A DNA stretch of 22,547 bases from JANXXV01 sp038230275 (GTDB lineage Bacteria > Acidobacteriota > Terriglobia > Bryobacterales > Bryobacteraceae), in NCBI GenBank assembly GCA_038230275.1, contig JBBRNO010000110.1:1-22547 (forward strand). The letters run 5' to 3'. The notes under the pieces are model-generated. The model was given only the letters and a program-made list of their open reading frames with translations, was not told the DNA's origin and did not search any database. The position numbers were made by a program, and so were the translations under genes. This document shows positions 14,151-20,905 of the stretch, piece by piece (within the stretch, counting starts at the first letter, position 1; each line of letters opens with the position of its first letter).

Positions 14151-15245
14151 TTAGCCCTTGGCTTCGGCGTTCGCGCGATTCAGCAACGCTTTCATGTAGG
14201 CGAACCCGTACGCAGTCTGGGTGAAGTTACCGCCCACCATGGCGGGGCTGTGGTCCAGAATCACGATACCGTCGTAGTTTACGTCGCGCAGCGCCTTCAT
14301 GATTTTCCACATGTCATAGTAGCCGTTATCCATGAACGTCTCAACAAAATGCGGCAGCGGCGCGCTGACGTTGCGGAAGTGGATCTTCCAGATTTTTTTG
14401 GCGCCGAAGTAGCGGATCATTTCCTCCGGGTCCTTGCCGGTAAGCGCTTTGCCGCCTTCCAGCCAGGTTCCGCAGCACAGGCAGATGCCCACGTTCGGGC
14501 TATTAGCGATCTCCATGGCGCGCTTGTAACCTTCGAAGTTCCCGAAAATACAGCGCGGCACGCCTGCCAGCACCGGCACTGGCGGATCGTCGGGATGAAT
14601 GCCCATGCGCACGCCAGCCTCTTCGGCCACCGGCGCCACTTGCTTGATGAAGTAGATGTAGTTCTCCCAGATCTCTTCCTTGGTGAAGACGCGGCCATTG
14701 GAAAGCGGCCCGGCGGAGATCTTGCCGGCCCAATTTCCACGCGCCTCCGGACTGTTCTGATCGAATTCGCGCGCCGACGCGCCGCGAATATCTTTGCGGC
14801 CGCTGGTCCAGATTCCGTTGCCCATGTGAGCGTAGGTGGTGTAGTGGATTCCCGCCTTTCCCAGATTCCGCAGATACTGCTTATATTCTTCAATCTTCTC
14901 GGCCCGCCCGGGCAGGTTGAGAGTGACCTCGGGCATGTTGTGGACGCTGGTGTTGCCGATGTTCCAAACCGTGATACCGGCATCGGCGTATCGCTTCTTG
15001 ATCTGCTGAAACCCTTCGGCGGTGCGGAGTTCCGGCGTGGAACCGACGCTCACGTACTCGGCGCCGATTTGCTTCAGAAACAAGAGCTGCTCATCGCTAG
15101 GCGTGGCTGGGGATTGCGCGCACAGCTTGATCCCCGGCGCTGATTTATGCACGGTCGCGGTGGCATTTCCAGCGAAGACGGCCGCGCCCACGGCGCCGAG
15201 TGCCCAGCGGGCAAATTCTCTTCGATCCATATCGTTGCTGTTCAT
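14151..15245 (-). CDS. Tat-exported mannonate dehydratase (UxuA) family protein
   Basis: The 364-residue product starts at ATG 15243-15245, with AAGGAGA five bases upstream, and opens with DRREFARWALG plus a hydrophobic stretch ending ATA, a twin-arginine leader. The body is a UxuA-like TIM barrel: WNIGNTSVHN (94-103), GIHPDDPPVPVLAGVPR (215-231, the UxuA signature), CLCCGT (255-260, metal Cys), KIHFRNV (287-293, metal His) and ILDHSP (329-334, metal Asp). Mannonate dehydratase converts D-mannonate to 2-keto-3-deoxygluconate in glucuronate catabolism. Normal UxuA is cytoplasmic, so an exported copy is unusual. It may be a periplasmic sugar-acid dehydratase, or it may use the barrel for another isomerase-type reaction. 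It converges with larB (14 bp between stops) and diverges from the cbb3 operon. Confidence 0.85.
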   Translation of the reverse strand: MNSNDMDRREFARWALGAVGAAVFAGNATATVHKSAPGIKLCAQSPATPSDEQLLFLKQIGAEYVSVGSTPELRTAEGFQQIKKRYADAGITVWNIGNTSVHNMPEVTLNLPGRAEKIEEYKQYLRNLGKAGIHYTTYAHMGNGIWTSGRKDIRGASAREFDQNSPEARGNWAGKISAGPLSNGRVFTKEEIWENYIYFIKQVAPVAEEAGVRMGIHPDDPPVPVLAGVPRCIFGNFEGYKRAMEIANSPNVGICLCCGTWLEGGKALTGKDPEEMIRYFGAKKIWKIHFRNVSAPLPHFVETFMDNGYYDMWKIMKALRDVNYDGIVILDHSPAMVGGNFTQTAYGFAYMKALLNRANAEAKG

Positions 15246-15250
15246 GCTAT

Positions 15251-15257
15251 TCTCCTT
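15251..15257 (-). promoter_or_regulatory. Shine-Dalgarno (AAGGAGA) of the UxuA-like gene
   Basis: On the minus strand AAGGAGA lies five bases before ATG 15245 and supports this start over the in-frame ATG 30 codons upstream, which would extend the protein ahead of its Tat leader and through the palindromic operator-like site at 15305-15320. Confidence 0.8.
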
Positions 15258-15304
15258 AGCGGATTCCAATGATATCGCGGAGCACCGGAAAAGTTTGGGC
15301 TTCC

Positions 15305-15320
15305 TGTGTGAAATCACACA
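15305..15320. promoter_or_regulatory. near-perfect palindrome TGTGTGAAATCACACA between uxuA-like gene and cbb3 operon
   Basis: The site has seven-base arms (TGTGTGA / TCACACA) with only the central pair unmatched, and CCTGT...ACAGG (15303-15307 and 15321-15325) extends it as an imperfect outer repeat. It lies 60 bases upstream of the UxuA start and about 130 before ccoS. The half-site resembles CRP/FNR and GntR-type half-sites, but the spacing is not that of CRP (TGTGA-N6-TCACA). A transcription-factor operator is likely; the factor is unknown. Confidence 0.5.
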
Positions 15321-15357
15321 ACAGGGCAATCTCACTCAGTTCCGATGGAACTCCGAT

Positions 15358-15371
15358 TTGGATGAATCCAA
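15358..15371. promoter_or_regulatory. 14-bp palindrome TTGGATGAATCCAA upstream of the cbb3 operon, FNR-like outer bases
   Basis: Six-base arms flank a two-base centre. Its length and outer TTG...CAA match the 14-bp FNR/FixK/ANR box (TTGAT-N4-ATCAA), though the fourth and fifth bases of each half differ. If the promoter proposed at 15402-15429 is right, the site is centred near -71.5, an allowed class I activator position. cbb3 operons are often controlled by FNR/FixK-type regulators. The match is partial, so this is a candidate only. Confidence 0.35.
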
Positions 15372-15401
15372 TGTTTCCGCGCCATCGCAATGGCACGGCA
15401 G

Positions 15402-15429
15402 TTGCAGGAGTTGAGGGACCAATGATACT
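15402..15429 (+). promoter_or_regulatory. candidate sigma70-type promoter of the cbb3 operon
   Basis: TTGCAG (15402-15407) and GATACT (15424-15429, preceded by T) are spaced by 16 bases and would start transcription near 15436, 15 bases before ccoS. The -35 matches consensus at only three of six positions, as expected for an activator-dependent promoter. This is a guess from sequence alone. Confidence 0.25.
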
Positions 15430-15450
15430 GACCACCCTGGCGAGCGGCAA

Positions 15451-15636
15451 ATGAGTGCCGCCTACATTCTGATTTGGGGCTGTATGCTGCTGTTCGGCTG
15501 CTCGTCGATTTGTGCCCTGCTGTGGGCGATTCGCACCGGCCAGATGACCGGTTCCCAGGAAGGCGCGAACAGCATTTTCGACGCAGCCGAACCGATCGGC
15601 AAACCAACGGATGCATTCCCGGGAGCCAAGCGATGA
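15451..15636 (+). CDS. ccoS: cbb3-type oxidase maturation protein CcoS
   Basis: CcoS is a small membrane protein needed for putting haem b and copper into the CcoN subunit. The 61-residue product has one N-terminal transmembrane helix (residues about 4-26, with Cys11 and Cys17) followed by the family hallmark ALLWAIRTGQMTGSQEGANS, corresponding to the FLWAVRSGQFDD...EGPA stretch of known CcoS proteins. It is the first gene of the operon, whereas in many bacteria ccoS closes a separate ccoGHIS cluster. Its TGA overlaps the ccoN ATG (ATGA). The start codon itself overlaps the TGA of a 30-codon open stretch (15362-15454), probably by chance. No good Shine-Dalgarno is seen. Confidence 0.85.
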   Translation: MSAAYILIWGCMLLFGCSSICALLWAIRTGQMTGSQEGANSIFDAAEPIGKPTDAFPGAKR

Positions 15637-17123
15637 GCGTAACCGCAACTGAGATCAACGCGGCCGCTCCGGATCCGGAGGGGTACGTAAATGAGCGCGT
15701 CGATCTATTGACGCGAGTTCAGATCGACCGGTCGTGCCGGCAGACCGTGGTTTGGTATTACGCCAGCGCCGTGGTTTGGCTGCTTTTGGGAAGCGTCTTC
15801 GCCATGCTTTCCTCCATCAAGATGCACAACCCGGATTTTCTGGCCAACTATGAATGGCTGACGTTCGGCCGGGTGCGTCCGGTGCATTTGAATCTGGTGG
15901 GCTACGGTTGGTCGTCGATGGCCGCCGTGGGCACGTTGTTATGGCTGCAGGCGCGGCTGTGTAAAGTGCGGCTGCCGTTCCGGCGCGTACTGCCGGTCAC
16001 CTGCGTGATCTGGAACCTGACAGTTTTCGCCGGCATGATCGCGATATTGGCCGGTTACAGCCAGGGAATCGAGTGGTTGGAATTTCCGCCGCAGGCCCTG
16101 GGCAGCTTCGCGTTCATCTTCGTCATCCTGCTGGCCACCTCTTTGAAGATGTTCGCGGAGCGCAAGGTGAAGCACACCTATGTTTCGCAATGGTATCTGT
16201 TCGCCGCCGTCATCTGGTTCCCCATTCTGTATTCCATCGCCGTAGTTTCCATGCAACTGCCATCGGTTACGGGTGCCGCCAAGGCCACCATCAACTGGTG
16301 GTTCGGCCACAACACGCTTGGCTTGTGGGTAACCCCAGTGGCCATTGCGACCAGTTATTTCATGATTCCGAAGGTGATTGGTAAGCCGATTCACAGCTAT
16401 CACATCAGCCTGCTGGGCTTCTGGTCGCTGGCTCTGTTTTATAACTGGGCAGGGACACATCACCTGGTGGGCGGCCCGCTGCCTGCCTGGATTATCACGG
16501 TAGGAATTGTCGGCAGCATGATGATGCTGATTCCAGTCACCACGCTGGCCATCAATCACCATTTGACGATGATTGGCAGCTTTCACATGCTAAAGACCAG
16601 CCCCACTCTGCGCTTCGTGGTTTTTGGATCCATGGTCTACACGCTGGTAAGCGCGCAGGGCTGTTTCGAGGCGCTGCGGTCCATCAGCCGCGTTGCGCAC
16701 TTCACACACTACACGGTGGCCCACGCGCATCTCGGCCTTTATGGATTCTTCAGCATGATCATGTTCGGCGCCTATTACTACATTTTGCCGCGGCTCACGC
16801 GGAACGAATGGAGTTCCGCGCCGCTGATCAAAGTTCACTTCTGGACGGCCGCCGGCGGAGTCATCCTCTACTTCGCCGCTCTTACCTGGGCGGGCTGGTA
16901 TCAGGGCGAGATGATGAATAACGCGAATATTCCGTTCATCCAGACCGTGGAATACACGCGGCCGTATCTCATCGCGCGAAGCGTGGGCGGTATGCTGATG
17001 AGCATTGCCCATATCTGCTTCGCCATTCTGGTCTGGCGCATTCTGCGAACCAAACCTGTCAGCCAATTCCACGGGCCGACACTTTTGGCGAATCCCCAAT
17101 CCGAGGCAGGGCTGGCATCATGA
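15633..17123 (+). CDS. ccoN: cbb3-type cytochrome c oxidase subunit I
   Basis: CcoN is the catalytic, membrane-embedded subunit of the high-affinity cbb3 oxidase, reducing oxygen to water at a haem b3-CuB site. The 496-residue protein has about twelve helices and the expected ligands: VRPVHLNLVGYGW (His85, low-spin haem b), WWFGHNTLGLW (His226, CuB), SYFMIPK (Tyr242, the likely cross-linked tyrosine in helix VII), NWAGTHHL (His276 and His277, CuB) and VAHAHLG (His364 and His366, haems b3 and b). A 60-residue polar N-terminus precedes the first strongly conserved segment. I choose ATG 15633 because GGGAG precedes it and it overlaps the ccoS stop by four bases. The subunit is not fused to CcoO; that gene follows separately with another ATGA overlap. 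Confidence 0.95.
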   Translation: MSVTATEINAAAPDPEGYVNERVDLLTRVQIDRSCRQTVVWYYASAVVWLLLGSVFAMLSSIKMHNPDFLANYEWLTFGRVRPVHLNLVGYGWSSMAAVGTLLWLQARLCKVRLPFRRVLPVTCVIWNLTVFAGMIAILAGYSQGIEWLEFPPQALGSFAFIFVILLATSLKMFAERKVKHTYVSQWYLFAAVIWFPILYSIAVVSMQLPSVTGAAKATINWWFGHNTLGLWVTPVAIATSYFMIPKVIGKPIHSYHISLLGFWSLALFYNWAGTHHLVGGPLPAWIITVGIVGSMMMLIPVTTLAINHHLTMIGSFHMLKTSPTLRFVVFGSMVYTLVSAQGCFEALRSISRVAHFTHYTVAHAHLGLYGFFSMIMFGAYYYILPRLTRNEWSSAPLIKVHFWTAAGGVILYFAALTWAGWYQGEMMNNANIPFIQTVEYTRPYLIARSVGGMLMSIAHICFAILVWRILRTKPVSQFHGPTLLANPQSEAGLAS

Positions 17124-17725
17124 ATCATCGTCTAACGTTTTACCTCGGCGTTCTGGCCTCCATTCTGGCCTCGGCCATCGGCCTGGTGGCCATTCCGAAC
17201 TGGCAGTTCCGCGACCTGAAGCCCTTTATGGACGACCAGGGCTACGAACATCCCATTGCCCCGTTTGGCGCACGCAGCGTGGGTAGGCGCGTATATACCG
17301 ACCTGGGGTGCCTATATTGCCACAGCCAGCAGGTGCGGGCGGCGAACTTCGGTGCGGACATTGATCGCGGCTGGGGCACGCGGCGGAGTGTGGCGCGCGA
17401 CTATATCTTCGACAATCCACCGTTGATGGGCACCATGCGGACCGGACCGGATCTGGCCAATATCGGCGCACGGCAGCCTAGCCGGCAATGGCATGCGCTG
17501 CATTTATATAACCCGCGGATTACTTCGCCGGGCTCCATTATGCCGTCACATGGATTCCTCTTTCGGAGGACAAATGTGGACGGAACTCCGCCGGTGGAGG
17601 CTGTGCTGCTGCCGGCGAAACCAGGTGAGGCAGCCGCCTACATCATCCCCACCGAACGCGGCGAAGCTCTGATCGAATACCTGAAAAGCCTCAATCATAC
17701 GTATGAACTGCCGGAGGCAAAATGA
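17120..17725 (+). CDS. ccoO: cbb3-type cytochrome c oxidase subunit II (monohaem cytochrome c)
   Basis: CcoO carries one covalently bound haem c that passes electrons into CcoN. The 201-residue protein has an N-terminal membrane anchor (residues about 6-26), then GRRVYTDLGCLYCHSQQVR with the haem motif Cys64-x2-Cys67-His68, typical of CcoO. GTRRSVARDYIFDNPPLMG and RTGPDLANIGAR follow the family closely, and SIMPSHGFLF (about 138-147) supplies the axial Met. It is a little shorter than many CcoO proteins, lacking the insertion-rich middle of the proteobacterial ones. It starts within the ccoN stop (ATGA) and its own TGA overlaps ccoP in the same way. Confidence 0.95.
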   Translation: MNHRLTFYLGVLASILASAIGLVAIPNWQFRDLKPFMDDQGYEHPIAPFGARSVGRRVYTDLGCLYCHSQQVRAANFGADIDRGWGTRRSVARDYIFDNPPLMGTMRTGPDLANIGARQPSRQWHALHLYNPRITSPGSIMPSHGFLFRRTNVDGTPPVEAVLLPAKPGEAAAYIIPTERGEALIEYLKSLNHTYELPEAK

Positions 17726-18420
17726 ACCCGAACCCGAATCCGCCGCCATACGATCCAAGGGAGCAGGAAGAACGGGAGCAGGAAGACGTTCTGCCCCTGC
17801 ACCAGGCGGTGATGCGCGAGATGGACGATCCGCGCGACGGATTCGCTCCCACACCGGTGTGGATGCTGTTCTTGTTCTTCAGTCTGGTGGGCTGGGGCGG
17901 CAGCTATCTGGGTTCCCATAATGGCGGTTGGCGCGTGGATATGTATGATGAAGATCCTACGGCGCTGGGCCGCCCAACGGACAAACCCGCCGCCTTCGAC
18001 GCGATGAAGGTGGGCGCACGAACTTTCAACTACTGCACGCAATGCCATCAGGCCAATGCGCTGGGGATTGCCGGGACATATCCCCCATTGGCCGGATCGG
18101 AATGGGTGCTGGGCCGGAAGGAGATTATGGTGCGCATCCTGCTGGCCGGTATTGATGGTCCGTTCACCGTGAAGGGAGTCACCTACTCCGGGCAGATGCC
18201 GGCGTGGTCCCAACTCTCCGATGAACAAATTGCCGGAGTGGCAACGTATGTTCGCGGTTCGTTCGGTAACACTGCTTCCGCAGTGGACCCGGCGATGGTG
18301 AAAGCCATCCGGAAAGAAATCTCGTCGCGGACGCAGAGCTGGCGTGAAGCGGAGCTAAAGCAGGAATTAGCCGCCTTACCGCCAGAAATCGAAGTGGCCC
18401 CTCCCGCGGCAAAACCATGA
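17722..18420 (+). CDS. ccoP: cbb3 oxidase CcoP-like subunit with a single c-type haem
   Basis: The 232-residue protein has an acidic cytoplasmic N-terminus (1-43), one membrane helix (about 45-64), then a periplasmic cytochrome c domain with FNYCTQCHQ (Cys105, Cys108, His109) and a GQMPAW axial-Met segment near residue 168. Canonical CcoP is a roughly 300-residue dihaem protein. Here I find only one CxxCH, and the sequence after the first domain is a charged, helical, Ala/Pro-rich tail (about 195-232). The position after ccoO, the N-terminal EVLPLHQ-like and DGI-like pattern and the coupled reading frame support the CcoP assignment. An electron path of three c haems is therefore shortened to two. 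Both ends overlap neighbours by four bases. Confidence 0.88.
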   Translation: MNPNPNPPPYDPREQEEREQEDVLPLHQAVMREMDDPRDGFAPTPVWMLFLFFSLVGWGGSYLGSHNGGWRVDMYDEDPTALGRPTDKPAAFDAMKVGARTFNYCTQCHQANALGIAGTYPPLAGSEWVLGRKEIMVRILLAGIDGPFTVKGVTYSGQMPAWSQLSDEQIAGVATYVRGSFGNTASAVDPAMVKAIRKEISSRTQSWREAELKQELAALPPEIEVAPPAAKP

Positions 18421-20363
18421 CTCCGGCGGCAGCCCAGCCGTATGTTTGTGCGTGCTCCGGTCCGCAGGCGCTTACCGGTTGGTGGCGCATCCTTGTCTCC
18501 GCTTTTCTGGCCGTCAACAGCATGACGCTGGCGCTGGCGGTGAACACCTCCGAAGTGAGCGTGCAGGAGCGGCTGACGCTGCAATTGCTTGTGCTGGGGG
18601 CCACGGCAATCGTCACGATATTGCTTGGTTGGCCGCTGATGACCGCCGCGTTTGAGGCGATTCAGCAACATCGCATCACGGTGGAAGCCTTGTTCGTTCT
18701 CAGTTTTTTGGGCGCAGTGGCCGCTTCCATCACTTCCATGATCCGCGGGGACGGGCCGGTGTTCTGGGAGGTGGCGAGTATCCTGCTGGTAGTCTATTCG
18801 GCCGGCCGCTCCATCGCGAACTATGGCGAGCGGCGGGTGCTGGAGTCATTGTCTGCGTGGGACCCGCAGGATACATTGTGCGAACGGCTGACCAAACGAG
18901 GTCAGACAGAAACTGTTGCCGCCTCCACCATACGCACGGCAGACGTCGTGCGCGTCCACCCCGGTACTGCAATTCCAGTGGATGGAGTGGTGATCCGTGG
19001 CACGGCTCTGGTAAGGGAAGCGGAAATGACGGGAGAATCCTTTGCCGTTGCCCGCAAGAACGGGGACCGGGTGCTGGCCGGAACATACGTGCTGGATTCC
19101 ACTCTCGATATTGAGGCAACCAGCCCAGGCGCCGCACGGCAAATCGACCGCATCGCCGCCGCTTTGGATAGTGTAAAATCCCGGCCGGCTCCCGCCCAGG
19201 TGGCTGCCGATCGAATCATGCTGTGGTTTGTGCCAGTGCTGATGGGCATCTGCACGGCGACGGGCGTCTTCTGGTATGTGCGGTCTGGAATTACAGCCGC
19301 GGTATTTAATTCCATGGCCGTTCTGCTGGTGGCGTGTCCGTGCGCGCTTGGGTTTGCCACGCCAATCTCGGTCTGGGCCGGCATGCGCAGACTTGGCGAT
19401 CTGGGCCTGTTGGCAAAAAATGGCGCCAGCGTGGAGAAGTTGGCCGGTGTGGATACGGTGGTGTTCGACAAGACCGGAACTGTCACCATTGCGGGTGAGT
19501 ATGAGCTGGAACTGATGATGCTGGATCAGAGCCCCGTTTCCGCCCCGGTTCTACGCAGTCTGGTGGGTGCTTCTGAGCGCGTTGTGCAACATCCCATCGC
19601 GCAGGCGCTGAGGAATCTGGCGCCGGCGGATGCCGTATGGCAAACCGAACGGGCGGGAATTATAGCGGGCACGGGAATTCGAACCTCGGTTCGAAACCTG
19701 GAAACAGATGAGATTTGGGATGTGCAGGCCGGAATGGCCAATGCGTTTTTCCCGGAGTTGGCAGCGCGAGAGGATCGGCATCACCGGATTGCGGTACTGG
19801 TGAACGGGATACCGTCGGCGATTGTCCGGCTGGATGAGAAACCGGCGCCTGCTTCGCACGCGGCCATCCGCAGGCTGGAGAGAGCAGGCATTCATTGTGT
19901 ATTGATGACCGGAGATTCGGAACAGCGCGCCTTGCCGGTTCCCATCACCGAGCAACTTACGCGGCTCACCCCCGACGATAAATTGGCGCGATGCCGCGAG
20001 ATGAGTGGGAGCGGCAGAAAAGTGGCTTTCGTAGGTGATGGACTGAACGATGCGGCGGCCATGAGCGCCTGTGCGGTAAGCGTCGCGGTAAGCGGCGGGT
20101 CAACGTTGACGCTGGAAGTTGCCGATTTCATTTGGACGCGCGCGGACCTCACGGCACTGCCGGCGGCGATTGAGATATGCCGCCGGAACATCCGGTCCTT
20201 GCGCAGCACCATCTGGATCGCGCTGGGTTACAACCTGGTTGGTGTTGCGCTGGCGGCGGCGGGCGCGCTGCATCCGGTGGTGGCGTCCCTGTTGATGACG
20301 TGCTCCAGCTGCATTGTGACGTGGCGGTCCGTGCGGGCGCTGGACGGAGCAGCAGGGATATGA
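18417..20363 (+). CDS. ccoI: copper-translocating P1B-type ATPase for cbb3 assembly
   Basis: CcoI exports copper towards the periplasm for insertion into CcoN rather than for detoxification. The 648-residue protein has all P-type ATPase motifs: MTGES (204-208), the CPC metal-transport site (VACPCALG, 305-312), the phosphorylation DKTGT (351-355, Asp351), HP in QHPIA (392-393), MTGD (497-500) and GDGLND (540-545). The penultimate helix has YN (IALGYNLVG). The usual N-terminal heavy-metal-associated domain is missing, leaving only a short CAC motif at 11-13; family members are commonly 700-850 residues. The last helix reads LLMTCSSCIV, adding two cysteines to the usual M-x-x-SS pattern. It is tied into the operon by ATGA overlaps at both ends. 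Confidence 0.92.
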   Translation: MTPAAAQPYVCACSGPQALTGWWRILVSAFLAVNSMTLALAVNTSEVSVQERLTLQLLVLGATAIVTILLGWPLMTAAFEAIQQHRITVEALFVLSFLGAVAASITSMIRGDGPVFWEVASILLVVYSAGRSIANYGERRVLESLSAWDPQDTLCERLTKRGQTETVAASTIRTADVVRVHPGTAIPVDGVVIRGTALVREAEMTGESFAVARKNGDRVLAGTYVLDSTLDIEATSPGAARQIDRIAAALDSVKSRPAPAQVAADRIMLWFVPVLMGICTATGVFWYVRSGITAAVFNSMAVLLVACPCALGFATPISVWAGMRRLGDLGLLAKNGASVEKLAGVDTVVFDKTGTVTIAGEYELELMMLDQSPVSAPVLRSLVGASERVVQHPIAQALRNLAPADAVWQTERAGIIAGTGIRTSVRNLETDEIWDVQAGMANAFFPELAAREDRHHRIAVLVNGIPSAIVRLDEKPAPASHAAIRRLERAGIHCVLMTGDSEQRALPVPITEQLTRLTPDDKLARCREMSGSGRKVAFVGDGLNDAAAMSACAVSVAVSGGSTLTLEVADFIWTRADLTALPAAIEICRRNIRSLRSTIWIALGYNLVGVALAAAGALHPVVASLLMTCSSCIVTWRSVRALDGAAGI

Positions 20364-20884
20364 AGCTGCTTGGCTTGGGTGCCGCGGCTGCCATTGCCGC
20401 GCAGCTGATTGTGCTCAGCTGGCCCGGCGCCCAGGGCATGATCGCGGCCGGCGCCATGGCGTTGCTTGCCTGGCAACTCTGGTCAGTCCGGCTGCATCTG
20501 AACGAACACGTGGACATGTTGATTTTGATGGCTGGTTATGGCGGTTTGGGAATGCTGCCCTGGACGCGAGAGTGTCATCTGACCGGCGGCGCGTGGCTTT
20601 GGATGACGGCGGGGATGCTGACTTTGGGAATACCGGCGGCGATGGTGGGCAGCCGGTGCTTGCGGCGGGCATGGAAGCAGGACAACCTGGCGCTGATCTT
20701 AACCGCGGATAGCATCGGCATGACGGCGGCAATGCTGCTGGCGCATACGCTGGTAACTCCCTACACGCATAACCCGTTGCTGGCGCACCTCGCCATGTTG
20801 ACCGGGATGTTGATAGGAATGACCGCTGCTTCGTCCGCGCTGCTGCGCTGGACGGAGGTGCAGGCCACGCGCCGCCCCACTTGA
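20360..20884 (+). CDS. unrecognised Met/His-rich polytopic membrane protein, last gene of cbb3 operon
   Basis: I do not recognise this family. The 174-residue protein is almost entirely hydrophobic, with about five or six predicted helices: 5-22, 26-43, 51-67, 79-98, 110-131 and 139-163. Methionines and histidines are concentrated in or beside the helices: HLNEHVDMLILMAGY (46-60), MTAAMLLAHTL (121-131) and HNPLLAHLAMLTGMLIGM (137-154), spaced as in membrane metal-transfer proteins. A pair of cysteines (72 and 100) is also present. Its start codon is coupled to the ccoI stop by ATGA, which makes a role in copper supply to, or assembly of, the oxidase the leading idea. It does not look like CcoH, CcoG or CcoQ. 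It ends 21 bp before the secreted esterase gene, which need not belong to the operon. Confidence 0.8.
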   Translation: MKLLGLGAAAAIAAQLIVLSWPGAQGMIAAGAMALLAWQLWSVRLHLNEHVDMLILMAGYGGLGMLPWTRECHLTGGAWLWMTAGMLTLGIPAAMVGSRCLRRAWKQDNLALILTADSIGMTAAMLLAHTLVTPYTHNPLLAHLAMLTGMLIGMTAASSALLRWTEVQATRRPT

Positions 20885-20905
20885 TATAGAATCACAACAA
20901 ACCTC

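Noticed and set aside
15305..15320. Canonical CRP site in front of the cbb3 operon
   Set aside because: The half-sites look CRP-like, but the TGA...TCA spacing is two bases, not the six that CRP/FNR dimers need. Kept only as an unassigned palindrome.
15362..15454. A 30-codon open stretch whose TGA overlaps the ccoS ATG, extending the ATGA pattern
   Set aside because: No Shine-Dalgarno, no hydrophobic or conserved pattern, and it would start upstream of the most likely promoter. Probably chance.
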